Source of the DNA: Herbidospora sakaeratensis
GTDB lineage: Bacteria; Actinomycetota; Actinomycetes; Streptosporangiales; Streptosporangiaceae
Assembly (NCBI RefSeq): GCF_001570525.1
Contig: NZ_BBXC01000013.1
Coordinates: 248,001-312,000 of the forward strand
DNA: 64,000 nt
Direction of reading: 5' to 3'
Of this stretch, positions 8,499 through 17,660 are shown one piece after another. A model generated the notes under the pieces. The model saw only the letters and a list, made by a program, of their open reading frames with translations, made no database searches and had not been told where the DNA came from. The translations under genes and the position numbers were made by a program. Every line of letters begins with the position of its first letter. The first letter of the stretch is position 1.

Positions 8499-9488
8499 AT
8501 GAGCAGGTTGAGGCCGACGATCGAGGATGTCGCACGGGCTGCCGGCGTGTCGCGCGCGACGGCGTCTCGTGTGATCAACAATGCCCCGGGTGCGTCCGGG
8601 CAGCTACGCGCCCGGGTTCAGGCGGTGGTGGCAGAGCTGGGTTACCGGCCGGACGAGGCGGCCAGAGCGCTTGCCTCGGGTCGGCGGCGCGCTGTCGACC
8701 TCGTCGCGGTGACCTACGGCCCGGGCATCGGCTGGTTGGGTACCCATCCGTACTTCAGCCGTGTGCTGGCGGGGATGATGCCCGTGCTCGAAGGTGTCGG
8801 GGCGCAGGTGCGGCTGCACGCCGTGCCCGAAGAGAAGGCCGCCGAAACGATTGATGAGATCGCCGCCGACGCCACCCTCGGGGCCGTGCTGGCCGACATC
8901 ACCCCGGCGCTGGCGGCGCGGTTCTTCCGCCGGTGCCGCCGGGCCGTCTCAATGGTGCCCACCGACTCATCGGTCCCCAGAATGGAGGCCGACAACGTCG
9001 GCGGTGCCTACGCCGCGGTCAAACGGCTCCATGAGCTCGGCCGACGGCGGATCGCGGCCGTGCACGGGCCCGCACTCAACCCGTGCGCCATCGACCGGCG
9101 TACCGGATATCTGCGCGCGGTGCGAAGCCTCGGGCTGACGGAGCTGAGCGCCGAGGGCGGCTTCCACCGGGATGGCGGACACCATGCCGCGACCCGTCTG
9201 CTCGAAGAGCACCCGGACATCGACGCGATGTTCGTGGCCTGCGATCTGGCGGCCGCCGGAGCCGTCCAGGCCATCACCGCCAGTGGCAGGAGGGTGCCCG
9301 GCGACGTGAGCGTCATCGGCTTCGACGACAGCATCGCCGCTGTTTGCGCGAACCCGCCGCTGACCACGATGCGGCTGCCCGTCGAGGAGATGGCGGCGGC
9401 CGCGGCCCGCCTGCTGCTGGAGGACAACGTGACACCGGGCCACCGGCGACGCTTCCCGGTCGAGCTCGTCATCCGCGACAGCGCCTGA
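8499..9488 (+). CDS. LacI family transcriptional regulator
   Basis: A 329-aa repressor. The N-terminal HTH and hinge are clear (IEDVARAAGVSRATASRVIN, then a hinge helix with RPDEAARALASGRRR), followed by a periplasmic-binding-protein-like ligand domain ending in the usual VIGFDDS and PPLTTMRLP motifs. It precedes the MFS exporter gene by 17 nt and probably controls it and itself through the palindrome at 8441-8452. The effector is likely a sugar or sugar derivative, but no catabolic enzyme is adjacent to identify it. Confidence 0.92.
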   Translation: MSRLRPTIEDVARAAGVSRATASRVINNAPGASGQLRARVQAVVAELGYRPDEAARALASGRRRAVDLVAVTYGPGIGWLGTHPYFSRVLAGMMPVLEGVGAQVRLHAVPEEKAAETIDEIAADATLGAVLADITPALAARFFRRCRRAVSMVPTDSSVPRMEADNVGGAYAAVKRLHELGRRRIAAVHGPALNPCAIDRRTGYLRAVRSLGLTELSAEGGFHRDGGHHAATRLLEEHPDIDAMFVACDLAAAGAVQAITASGRRVPGDVSVIGFDDSIAAVCANPPLTTMRLPVEEMAAAAARLLLEDNVTPGHRRRFPVELVIRDSA

Positions 9489-9505
9489 ACCCCCGGGACA
9501 CGGAC

Positions 9506-10708
9506 ATGCACACCTCGGCGCTCCGGCTGACGGTCACCTCGCCCCTGTATCGCGGCGCGACGATCGCACTGTTCCTGTCCGGGCTCGGGTTCTCGGCGGC
9601 GGCACCTCAGATCGCGTCGTTCCTGGTCGAGGACCTGGACGCCTCGCTCGCCGCAGCGGGCCTGTTCTACCTGACCAACCTGACCGCGCCGGTGGCCGGC
9701 TATCTGGTCGGGGCCCGGTCCGACCGCACCGGCAGGCGCCTGGGCCTCTTCCGGGTCTGCGCCGTCGTGGGATTCGTCGGCTGGTCGGCCATCGCGTTCT
9801 CGACGCGGTTGTGGATGCCCTACGTCATCAGCGCCGTCGTGCTCGCGTTCGCCGGCGCGGCCACCTCCCAGCTCTTCGCCGCCGTACACGACGAACTGAA
9901 GGCTCACCCCCATCCGAACGGCGACGGCGTGATAGCCGTCGTGCGGATGGCCCTGACCGGCGGCTGGGTGGTCGGTCCGGTCGCAGGAGCCTTTCTCGCC
10001 GCGCACACCTCGATGCGGTTCATGCTTTTCGCGACGGCAGTCTGCACCCTTGCCCAGATCCTCCCGCTTGGTGCGCTCAGGACAGTGCCCGCCCCGCCCG
10101 CAGCTGACGATTCCGTCCCGCGCGGGCCCGGACTGCGGGCGATGGTGCCACTGCTCGCATTCACCACGTTGTACGTGCTCGTCTACGCGGGGGAGCCGAT
10201 CAAGTACGCATATCTGCCGATCTACATGAGGGAGCAGCTGGGCTTCCCCGCTGGGCTCAGCGGCGCGATCATCGGGATCCAGCCACTGGTCGAGATCATT
10301 CTCATGCCCGTGGCCGTGCTCGCGGCCCGGAAGGTCGGGATGATGCGGCTGATGGTGATCGGCGCGGCCTTCGGGGTCGCCGCCAACGTGTGCTTCGCTT
10401 TGGCCGGCACGGCGGCCGGGTTGTTCGCCGGTCAGATCCTCATGGGCGGCGTCTGGGGGATCTTCGCCGCACTCGGGATCATCGTCGCCCAGCGTCTTCT
10501 TCCCACGGCCGTCGCCACCGCTTCGGCCATCTTCCTGAGCAGTACCGCTCTGGCCTCGGCCCTGGGCGGAGCCGCCGGAGGCGTCGGAGCGGCCGTCACC
10601 GGACTGCCCATGGTGTTCCTCGTCCCGGCGGCACTCGGGCTCTTCGCGGTCCTCGGCCTGACCGTCATGACCGGCTGGACCGGCACCACCAACGTGTCGT
10701 TGCGGTGA
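9506..10708 (+). CDS. MFS transporter, SET-type sugar efflux family
   Basis: A 400-aa integral membrane protein with about 12 hydrophobic segments. The YRGATIALFLSGLGFSAAAP opening, the first-loop GARSDRTGRRLG motif and the overall length resemble the SetA/SetB-like sugar efflux branch of the major facilitator superfamily. The frame is open upstream inside the lacI gene, but ATG 9506 sits just after the lacI stop and begins a normal N-terminus. Co-transcription with the LacI regulator supports export of a sugar or sugar analogue. The substrate is inferred only. Confidence 0.85.
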   Translation: MHTSALRLTVTSPLYRGATIALFLSGLGFSAAAPQIASFLVEDLDASLAAAGLFYLTNLTAPVAGYLVGARSDRTGRRLGLFRVCAVVGFVGWSAIAFSTRLWMPYVISAVVLAFAGAATSQLFAAVHDELKAHPHPNGDGVIAVVRMALTGGWVVGPVAGAFLAAHTSMRFMLFATAVCTLAQILPLGALRTVPAPPAADDSVPRGPGLRAMVPLLAFTTLYVLVYAGEPIKYAYLPIYMREQLGFPAGLSGAIIGIQPLVEIILMPVAVLAARKVGMMRLMVIGAAFGVAANVCFALAGTAAGLFAGQILMGGVWGIFAALGIIVAQRLLPTAVATASAIFLSSTALASALGGAAGGVGAAVTGLPMVFLVPAALGLFAVLGLTVMTGWTGTTNVSLR

Positions 10709-10894
10709 GGACCGTCGCACACCTCCATCTCCGCGGGGGGCAACGGCATCCGGCTCGCATCCACCAGCCAACCGGTCAAGGAGTGGTGGACGCCTGCGGG
10801 CGACAGCAGGTCTCCCGCTTCCTCATCGCGTAGATGAATACGACACAGTCGAGTACGTCATGGTGCCAGGCGTGTTGCACACTGCGACCAGCCG

Positions 10895-11082
10895 CTACCC
10901 GGATTCGGCCGCCTGCCACGCGGTGAGAAGCTCGGCGCTGAGCGCCGCGGGCGCGTCCTCGGCGACGTCGGAGTAGAGCTCGGGCAGGCGCGGGTATCGC
11001 CTCGGCCGGCACGCGCTGGTGGTGCGCTTCCAGCCCGGTCAGTGCGGTGTGGACGAGGACGGCATTGGTACTCCTCCAGCAC
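10895..11082 (-). pseudogene. Small decayed gene fragment with frameshift
   Basis: On the minus strand a coding-like stretch (TALTGLEAHHQRVPAEA) in one frame continues in another frame as YPRLPELYSDVAEDAPAAL and ends with ELLTAWQAAESG and a TAG at 10895-10897. The acidic, alanine-rich end of a small protein appears to be split by a one-base shift near 11000. I cannot assign a family. The rest of the 10709-11091 gap shows nothing else. Confidence 0.3.
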
Positions 11083-11091
11083 GCTCCCTGT

Positions 11092-12498
11092 TTACTCTGC
11101 GGCGGCGGGAGTCAGCTGGGGCGTACGGACGGCTTTGCGGGCCGGGGCGAGGGCAGCGGCGAGGGCGGCTCCGAGCAGGAGGAGGGTCAGCGCGGAGAAG
11201 CTGTGGATGTAGCTGGAGTCGTACGGCAGGCCGGAGGGCTGGAGGTGGCTGGTGACCAGGAGGCTGGTGATCGCGGTTCCGATGGCGCCGCCGACGGAGC
11301 GGAGGTTGGCGTTCATGCCGGTCGCGGCGCCGGTCTGCTCGGCAGGTACGCCGCCGACGATGAGGTTGGCCATGGATGAGAAGGCGAGACCGACGCCGAG
11401 GCCGAAAACGCCCGCCGCGACGGCGATCTGCCACTGCTGGGTGTGCCACAGGGCGAGGATGGCGCAGGCGACTGCGGCGAAGACGGCCCCCGAGATCAGC
11501 AGGCGTCTGGCGTCGACCTTGGGTTCCAGGCGTCCGCTGACCACACCGGCGACGAACATCGCGATCAGCATGGGCGACATGAGCAGTCCGGACGTGGTGA
11601 CGCTGGCGCCGAATCCGTAGCCGGCGGAGCGGGGCGTCTGTACGAAGCCGGGCAGGAACGACCAGACTGAAGACATGCCTGCGCCGAACAGCAGAGCGGC
11701 GGCGTTCGTGGTCCACACGGACCGCACACGCATGATGCGCAGGTCGATCAGCGGGCTGCGGGAGTGGGACTCCGCGAACAGCCACAGGGCGAAGAGCACG
11801 ACGGCCGCGGCGAACAGCGCGATCACAGCAGCGGAGCTCCAGCCCCACCGGCTGCCGCAGCTGACCGGCAGGAGCAACGCGACCAGCCATCCGGACAGCA
11901 GCACCGCGCCGGACCAGCTGACCCGTCCCTTCGCCCGTCGGGGCGACTCGGGGACATGGCGCAGGGCTAGCAGGGCGGTGACGGCGACGATGACGACGGG
12001 AAACCAGAACAGCCAGCGGTAGTCGAGCCCGGCCACGATGGGACCGGCAGCGACTATGCCGACGCCGCCGCCTGCGGCGATCACGGCGGACAGGTTGCTG
12101 ATGCTGCCGCTGACCCTGCCGGGTTCGAACTGGTCGCGGATGATGCCGAAGGACAGTGGGAACACCGCGCCTCCGGCGCCCTGAATGACGCGGGCGATGA
12201 TCAAGACGCCGACGTTCGGAGCGAGGGCGGCGAGCAGACAGCCGGCGAGGACGGTCAGCAGGACGGCGACGAGGGTGCGCTTCTTGCCGGCCAGGTCGCC
12301 GACCCGGCCTATGATCGGGGTGCACACCGAGGCGGACAGCAGGTAGGCCGTCATTACCCAGGTGGCGGTGGATTGGGAGGTGTGCAGTGCGTGTTGGATG
12401 GTCGGCAGAGCCGGCGCGATCAGTGACTGCAGCATGGAGAACACGCCCGCCCCGCTCGCGAGGACCGCGAAGATGAGGCGGGTGGACTTGCTGGGCAT
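11092..12498 (-). CDS. MFS drug exporter, DHA2 (EmrB/QacA-like) family
   Basis: A 468-aa membrane protein with about 14 hydrophobic segments. It has the DHA2 hallmarks: LIAPALPTIQHALHTSQSTATWVMTAYLL at the first helix, GRVGDLAGKKRTLV (motif A) and the LIIARVIQGAGGAVFPL segment. It should export cationic or lipophilic compounds using the proton gradient. A GGAG lies about 10 nt before ATG 12498; the longer open frame upstream is not coding. It is the third gene downstream of the SDR and aldehyde dehydrogenase genes on the same strand, and all three may be controlled by the divergent TetR gene at 15317. Confidence 0.88.
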   Translation of the reverse strand: MPSKSTRLIFAVLASGAGVFSMLQSLIAPALPTIQHALHTSQSTATWVMTAYLLSASVCTPIIGRVGDLAGKKRTLVAVLLTVLAGCLLAALAPNVGVLIIARVIQGAGGAVFPLSFGIIRDQFEPGRVSGSISNLSAVIAAGGGVGIVAAGPIVAGLDYRWLFWFPVVIVAVTALLALRHVPESPRRAKGRVSWSGAVLLSGWLVALLLPVSCGSRWGWSSAAVIALFAAAVVLFALWLFAESHSRSPLIDLRIMRVRSVWTTNAAALLFGAGMSSVWSFLPGFVQTPRSAGYGFGASVTTSGLLMSPMLIAMFVAGVVSGRLEPKVDARRLLISGAVFAAVACAILALWHTQQWQIAVAAGVFGLGVGLAFSSMANLIVGGVPAEQTGAATGMNANLRSVGGAIGTAITSLLVTSHLQPSGLPYDSSYIHSFSALTLLLLGAALAAALAPARKAVRTPQLTPAAAE

Positions 12499-12679
12499 GG
12501 GGTCGTCTCTCCGGGGAAACAGGGGCGTCTTGACGACGGCGCGGGACAGGTCGCGGGTCTCGCGCATGCGGGTGGCACGCCGATACAGCGATCGCGGGGA
12601 GCGGTCACGGCCAGGAGGTGGGCCTGCCGACCGCACTGCGGGTGGTTCCGGCCCGGTAGGTCTGCGCCTCTCCGGTCGG

Positions 12680-14134
12680 CTACGGCTGCCGGAGCCGGGT
12701 GATGGACTTGTGCTCGATGTAGCCGGTGAGTCCGACCTTGCCGTACTCGCGGCCGAGGCCGCTGGCCTTGTAGCCGCCGAAGGGGCCGTCGAAGCTGATG
12801 GGCGAGCCGTTGAGGGTGATGGTTCCGGTGCGCAGCTTGCGGGCGACGGCCAGGGCGCGCTCGGGGTCAGCGCTCCAGATGCCGCCTGAGAGGCCATATT
12901 CGGAGTCGTTGGCGATGCGGACGGCGTCGTCCTCGTCGTCGTAGGCGATGACGGCCAGGACCGGGCCGAAGATCTCCTCCTGGGCGATGCGCATGGAGTT
13001 GTCGACGTCGGCGAAGAGGGTCGGGGTGACGTAGTTGCCCTTTTCCAGGCCCTGGGGGACGTGCGGGCCGCCGGTGACCAGGCGGGCGCCCTCCGCTATG
13101 CCGATGTTGATGTAGTCGATGACGCGCTGCTGCTGGTCGGGGCGGATCATCGGGCCGATGAAGGTGTCGGGGGCGGAAGGGTCGCCGACCTGCAGCGATT
13201 CGACCATGTCCTTGAGCGCGGCGACGACCTCTTCGTGACGCTCGCGGGGGACCAGGATGCGGGTCTGCAGGATGCAGGCCTCGCCGTTGTTGCCGAGGGA
13301 GCCGAAGCGCAGGCCCTGTACGGCGGCGTCCAGGTCCGCGTCCTCCAGGATCAGAGCCGCGGACTTGCCGCCCAGCTCCAGGCTGACCCGCTTGAGGTGC
13401 TCTCCGGCGATGGAGGCGATGCGCCGGCCGGCACGCGTGGAGCCGGTGAAGGCAATCTTGTCGACGTCCGGGTGGGACACGAGGTACTCGCTGGTCTCGC
13501 GGTCGGCGGGAAGGATGCTGAGCACGCCCGCGGGAAGCCCGGCCTCGTGCCACAGGTCCGCCAGCAGCATCATGCTGAGGGAGTTCTCCGGGGAGACCTT
13601 CAAAACAACCGTGTTGCCGGCCAGCAGGGCCGGGATCAGCTTGGCGGTGGCGGCGGAGAACGGCGAGTTCCACGGGATGACCGCGGCGACCACGCCGATC
13701 GCCTCACGCCGCACGATGGTGTCGAAGGCCACCGACGGGTCGGAGGGTTCGATGACCTCCTCCCAGCCGAACTCCTCGGCCGCCTTGAGGTAAGCGTTGA
13801 CCTGGCGGGTCAGGAAGAGCTGGCCGACCTTGGTGAACCAGCCGGCCGAGCCGTTCTCGACGGAGATTGCCTCGGCGACCTCGTCGGCGCGGGCGGTGCG
13901 CAGGGCGTCGTAGCGCCGGATGATCTCCTGCCGCTCCTCGGGCGTGGTGCGCGGCCAGAGGCCGTGGTCGAAGGCCTCGCGGGCCGCGGCGACGGCCGCG
14001 TCCACGTCGGCGGGTGCGGCCTGGGCCACGCGACCCAGCACCGACTGGTCGTGGGGGGAAAGAATGTCGAGCAGCTCCGGGTTGCTGGGGGTTACCCAGG
14101 AGCCGCCGATGTAGAGCCTGTCGCGAACAGTCAT
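12680..14134 (-). CDS. NAD(P)-dependent aldehyde dehydrogenase
   Basis: A 484-aa aldehyde dehydrogenase of standard length. Catalytic residues are the general base Glu253 (SLELGGKSA) and nucleophile Cys287 (GEACILQ), with the cofactor motif IPWNSPFS at 153-160 and FTGSTRAG at 229-236. It oxidises an aldehyde to the acid; no substrate-specific residues can be read. The neighbouring SDR and exporter suggest detoxification or processing of a reactive carbonyl, regulated by the TetR at 15317. ATG 14134 begins the typical N-terminal strand (DRLYIGGSWV). Confidence 0.92.
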   Translation of the reverse strand: MTVRDRLYIGGSWVTPSNPELLDILSPHDQSVLGRVAQAAPADVDAAVAAAREAFDHGLWPRTTPEERQEIIRRYDALRTARADEVAEAISVENGSAGWFTKVGQLFLTRQVNAYLKAAEEFGWEEVIEPSDPSVAFDTIVRREAIGVVAAVIPWNSPFSAATAKLIPALLAGNTVVLKVSPENSLSMMLLADLWHEAGLPAGVLSILPADRETSEYLVSHPDVDKIAFTGSTRAGRRIASIAGEHLKRVSLELGGKSAALILEDADLDAAVQGLRFGSLGNNGEACILQTRILVPRERHEEVVAALKDMVESLQVGDPSAPDTFIGPMIRPDQQQRVIDYINIGIAEGARLVTGGPHVPQGLEKGNYVTPTLFADVDNSMRIAQEEIFGPVLAVIAYDDEDDAVRIANDSEYGLSGGIWSADPERALAVARKLRTGTITLNGSPISFDGPFGGYKASGLGREYGKVGLTGYIEHKSITRLRQP

Positions 14135-14312
14135 GTCTGTCGATTTCTTCGTGTGAAACGTGGTGGGTGCGGGGCCCGGGCGGGAGTGCGTCCCGGGCGA
14201 TGCCGCAGGGGTGGAGGAGACCACCGGAGCGAGCGGGTATCCGCGCTGTCGCCGGGCCCGTGGCCGCGTGCCGTCGGGCAGGCGACCGACGGCACGCGAA
14301 GCTGCGGGGTCG

Positions 14313-15152
14313 TTACGCGGTCTGGTGGTCGGTGGAGCGGCTGGCTTCGGCCCATGTGCCGGCCTCGGCCAGGCGAGCCTTTTCCGCGCTGACGGCGATT
14401 TCCAGGGCGTCGCTGCCGAGCAGGAGCCGGCGCGGGGGCTCGGGCGCGTCCACGGCGGCGATGACGGCCCGGGCCATTCGGGCGGGGTCGCCGGGCTCGT
14501 TGCCGCTGTAGGCCGCAAACTGCTCCAGCCATGCGCCGACCGTCTGCTGATAGTCAGGAGCGATGGGTCCGGACGGCTTCGCGGCGCCGGCGGCCCAGCC
14601 GGTGCGGATACCGCCCGGCTCCACGATGATCACCTTGATGCCGAACGGGGCCACCTCGTTCGCCAGCACCTCGGAGAAGCCTTCGACTCCGAACTTCGCC
14701 GTCTGGTAGGCGCTGAGCCCGGGCGTGCCGCCGACCCGGCCGCCGATGGACGAGATTTGCACGATGTGCCCGGACCGCTGGCCACGCAGTACGGGCAGGG
14801 CAGCCCGGGTCACGTTGATCACGCCGAACAGGTTCGCCTCGACCTGCGCCCGGAACTCGTCCTCCGGGAAGTCCTCGATCGAACCGCTGGTGGCGTAACC
14901 CGCGTTGTTCACAACGACGTCGACGGTGCCGAATCGCTCCACTGCGGCCGCCACCACGCCCCGAGCCTCGGACGGCGACGTGACATCCAGCGCCACGGTT
15001 TCCAGCCGCTCCGGATACGTCGCCTTCAGATCAGCCAGAGCCTCCGGCCTGCGGGACGTCACGACGACTCGATCACCGTCCTCAAGAGCCTGAAGAACCA
15101 GGGCCCTGCCCAGCCCCTGGGAACCACCAGTGATCAGCCAAGTCCGTGACAT
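14313..15152 (-). CDS. Short-chain dehydrogenase/reductase
   Basis: A 279-aa classical SDR. It has the TGGSQGLGR cofactor motif at residues 8-16, the NNAGY motif and the catalytic Ser plus YQTAK tetrad region. The C-terminal extension fits the actinomycete 'SDR family oxidoreductase' group of about 280 aa. An AGGAG lies 6 nt before ATG 15152. It is the first gene of a likely SDR-aldehyde dehydrogenase-MFS unit and is divergent from the TetR gene, with the palindrome at 15225-15242 between them. Confidence 0.92.
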   Translation of the reverse strand: MSRTWLITGGSQGLGRALVLQALEDGDRVVVTSRRPEALADLKATYPERLETVALDVTSPSEARGVVAAAVERFGTVDVVVNNAGYATSGSIEDFPEDEFRAQVEANLFGVINVTRAALPVLRGQRSGHIVQISSIGGRVGGTPGLSAYQTAKFGVEGFSEVLANEVAPFGIKVIIVEPGGIRTGWAAGAAKPSGPIAPDYQQTVGAWLEQFAAYSGNEPGDPARMARAVIAAVDAPEPPRRLLLGSDALEIAVSAEKARLAEAGTWAEASRSTDHQTA

Positions 15153-15224
15153 GGCGTGCTCCTCTCATCTCGCTTCTTGCCGCCCTCCAGGGCGCAACCC
15201 CAATGTAGCCGTTTCCTCGTCAAC

Positions 15225-15242
15225 TGCAACATCGATGTTGCA
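15225..15242. promoter_or_regulatory. TetR operator, 18-bp perfect palindrome
   Basis: TGCAACATCGATGTTGCA is perfectly self-complementary and sits in the 164-bp space between the divergent SDR and TetR starts, as expected for a TetR repressor that controls both its own gene and the neighbouring operon. Confidence 0.8.
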
Positions 15243-15316
15243 TTAGGCAGATGAGGTGAATCTCACCGTGGGATGATGGCGCTGTAATCACCACTGCTGG
15301 TTAGGATCGCCGGACC

Positions 15317-15862
15317 ATGAGAGCCGATGCCGCACGCAACCTGTCCTCCGTCCTCCGCACCGGGGCCCGCCTCCTGGCGGAGGATCCAAGCACGTCGATG
15401 GCGGCCATCGCCGCTGCGGCGGGGGTCGACCGCACCACCGTTCATCGCCGCTTCGCGAATCGGGAGGCGCTGCTGCGCGCCGTCTTCCAGGCCAAACTCG
15501 ACTCGGCCGAGCGGGTGTTGGACGAGGCGCGGCTGACCGAGGCCCCGGTGCCGGTCGCTCTCCACCGCTATCTGGAGGGGATCATCCCGGTCGCCCGCGA
15601 GTGGCCCGTCGACACGCGCCGCATGATGCAGAAGGACCCCGAGGCCAGCGCTCGCCGTGAAGCGCAGAGTGCGCGCCTGAGCACCTTCATCCAGCGCGCT
15701 TGCGATGAGGGCTACCTGCGCGCCGATATCGATGCGGCCTGGGCACGTGCGGTCCTCGACGCACTCGTCGACAGCATCGCCCACCAGTTCCCCGCAGTGG
15801 ATCCCCCGCAGGCGGCCGACCTCGTCGCGGACGCCTTCCTGCGCGGCCTCGGCGTGACCTGA
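15317..15862 (+). CDS. TetR family transcriptional regulator
   Basis: A 181-aa repressor. The N-terminal HTH is MAAIAAAAGVDRTTVHRRFANREALLRAV, followed by a helical ligand-binding domain. It is transcribed away from the SDR gene, and the 18-bp palindrome in the shared promoter region is its probable binding site. The expected regulon is itself plus SDR, aldehyde dehydrogenase and exporter, with the inducer likely the exported or oxidised compound (inference). Confidence 0.92.
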   Translation: MRADAARNLSSVLRTGARLLAEDPSTSMAAIAAAAGVDRTTVHRRFANREALLRAVFQAKLDSAERVLDEARLTEAPVPVALHRYLEGIIPVAREWPVDTRRMMQKDPEASARREAQSARLSTFIQRACDEGYLRADIDAAWARAVLDALVDSIAHQFPAVDPPQAADLVADAFLRGLGVT

Positions 15863-15884
15863 CCATGCGGGTGAGCCAGCCGCC

Positions 15885-15975
15885 GGCGCCGTCGGTACCC
15901 CGGCCGGCGAGACCATCGCCGTGTCCTGCGGTGCGGACCAGACCCTGCGGGTGTGGATCTTGGGATCGCCGTAGC
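15885..15975 (+). pseudogene. WD40-repeat remnant
   Basis: In the plus frame starting at 15906 the sequence reads GETIAVSCGADQTLRVW, the end of a typical bacterial WD40 blade (D-G-x-T-I-A-V-S-G-G-x-D-x-T-V-R-V-W-D). One base is missing right after the Trp codon at 15954-15956, so the expected Asp is lost. No further blades can be read. The rest of the gap 15863-16459 contains nothing I can support. Confidence 0.4.
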
Positions 15976-16459
15976 CGGTCCCCGGGCCGATGCTCGGTGA
16001 AGTTCTTTGGTTGGTCGGGTCACGATAGGGCCCATGGCCGGCGGCCGGAACGGCATAAAGGCGTGGCGACGCTACGCCCCGGGCGACGACCACGCATCAG
16101 TTCAGACTCATTGAATAGGCGACACCTGAATAGGCGAGGTCGCCAGTGTGACAACCCTCCTGGCCCGGCACGGCGACGGAGCGGGCGTCCTCGCCCGACT
16201 CGACACCCACCGACGAGTAGGGCACCGCCGACCTGGGTGGACTCAATCGCGGGTACCTGGTTGCACGAGTCTTCGACGCCGCGAAGCCGGCGCCGTCCCA
16301 ATCGCGCTCGTCCCACACCCCGGAGCCCTCAAGCGGGCCCATGTCCCTGGCCCAGGCGGCGCTGGGCCTCGCCGCGCATGCTGCACAGGAGGTCGTGATG
16401 GTGGGCCGCCCCATCCGCTGGGCCGCATGTCGGGAGACGTCGGGAATGGCGATGGCGGG

Positions 16460-16840
16460 TCAGGCGCCCGGGGCGATCGCGCAGGCGGAGACGCAGAACC
16501 AGACGCCCTCGCGCTTCTGGTACACGTCCGTGTACAGAGCTTCCTTATCCGCTCCGTCGGCGATCATCGTGTACGTCGCCCTGCCGTGGATCAACGCCAC
16601 ATCGCCGAGGATGCGGATCCTGGCTTCGCGCAGAGTCAGATCTCTGAAGGGCCGGGGCTTGGCGATGTATTCGAGGTACTCCTCAAGATTGCGGGTGACA
16701 CCCGGTGTCTGCACGATGAAATCCTCGGCGAGGAATTCGCTGAAGCGCTTGGCGTCACTGGCCTGGTCTGCATTGACGTAGTCGAGGTTCAGTTGCTCGA
16801 GGATCGCCAGATCTTCGACTGACTGCTTGGTGTCGTTCAT
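16460..16840 (-). CDS. Nuclear transport factor 2-like (SnoaL/DUF4440-type) protein
   Basis: A 126-aa protein with an NTF2-like cone fold pattern: an N-terminal helix (LAILEQLNLDYVNADQASDAKRF), the LAEDFIVQTP strand, then strands ending in TDVYQKREGVWFCVSACAI. Such proteins are small-molecule isomerases, cyclases or binding proteins; none can be named. AAGGAG precedes ATG 16840. A TetR-type palindrome lies 180 bp upstream (17021-17034) and matches the sites near 19.9 and 20.1 kb, so it is probably part of the same regulon as the two MDR oxidoreductases. Confidence 0.85.
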   Translation of the reverse strand: MNDTKQSVEDLAILEQLNLDYVNADQASDAKRFSEFLAEDFIVQTPGVTRNLEEYLEYIAKPRPFRDLTLREARIRILGDVALIHGRATYTMIADGADKEALYTDVYQKREGVWFCVSACAIAPGA

Positions 16841-17020
16841 TTCGCTCCTTTTTCACGCGGTTTGGTTTTCGAGCGGCGGCAACGGCGTGAGTGACTGTTC
16901 TGCTCGGTCAGTGTCGGGTGCGTCGCACCGCCTCGCTCCGGCATCGGCCCGACCTGCGGTCGATGCCCCTGTATGCCCTGTCCGCGAGCGCCCACTGAAG
17001 GTCTGACCCCATGGATTTCG

Positions 17021-17034
17021 GGACTATTTAGTCC
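17021..17034. promoter_or_regulatory. TetR-type operator, copy 1
   Basis: GGACTATTTAGTCC has perfect 6-bp arms around TT. The 24-bp stretch 17021-17044 agrees at 22 positions with 19920-19943. It lies upstream of the NTF2-like gene. Confidence 0.7.
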
Positions 17035-17244
17035 AGATTATGACACCGAGGCACCGTTGCCAAGTGTGCGCACCCGGCTCTGATCATCTCGGCCTGCGGT
17101 GTGCCCCGATCATGGCGGTTACGTCGATCTGAACTGGTAGAGCCCTGTCAGGCAACCCTCCTTCGGCCGCGGTCGGACACTCGAACCTGGCTCGTGAAGT
17201 GATGCGTGCCGCTGACCGCTCGCCTGCCGAATCCAGTAGTAGTG

Positions 17245-17260
17245 TGGACTGTATAGTTCA
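17245..17260. promoter_or_regulatory. TetR-type operator, copy 2 (degenerate)
   Basis: TGGACTGTATAGTTCA has 6-bp arms with one mismatch and keeps the GGACT/AGT core of the other three sites. It lies between the divergent NTF2-like and MDR (17661) genes. Confidence 0.5.
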
Positions 17261-17660
17261 GGTACCGCTGTCTACGGCCTTCCGGGCCTCATTTCGTCAA
17301 GTGGATGGACTGAGCGCTGAGTGGAATCCAAACAGGAGATCCAGATGCTTTATCCAGTCGCCACTTGAATAATGATCTCGCCGCAGTCGCGAGAGATGGT
17401 TGGCCCCCGTCTTTGACGGGAGGCGAGGGCATGCCACGTTTTTAGTCAATGGCGATATCGCGGCGCCGATCGACAATGTTCTTGGGACGGCGGCGCGACA
17501 GCCCGCCTGGCGATGACCTGCTTTCACGTGTGGCATCCACGACCATAACGATCACGATGCCGGAGCGCGGCTCCAGCCCGGCGACCTTGCTCGCCGCGTG
17601 GCCGGTCGCAAGACGATCTCGACACCGGCGGTCGCAAGGATCGCCAGAAAGGAGTGGATC

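Larger units (their letters stand above)
16841..17660. other. 820-bp intergenic region with two TetR-type operators and possible gene remnants
   Basis: Base composition is visibly lower in GC than in the flanks. It holds the palindromes at 17021-17034 and 17245-17260. From 17449 on the plus strand a short frame contains RRRDSPPGDDLLSRVAS, reminiscent of the segment before helix I in cytochromes P450, but it decays at once and is too short to call. No intact gene is present. Confidence 0.5.

Noticed and set aside
15263-16093. Minus-strand open frame of 276 codons
   Set aside because: It runs antisense through the TetR gene with no domain and no Shine-Dalgarno sequence; a GC-driven shadow.
17449-17550. 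P450-like piece RRRDSPPGDDLLSRVAS
   Set aside because: Only about 17 residues are suggestive; no I-helix, heme-Cys loop or flanking match, so it may be chance.
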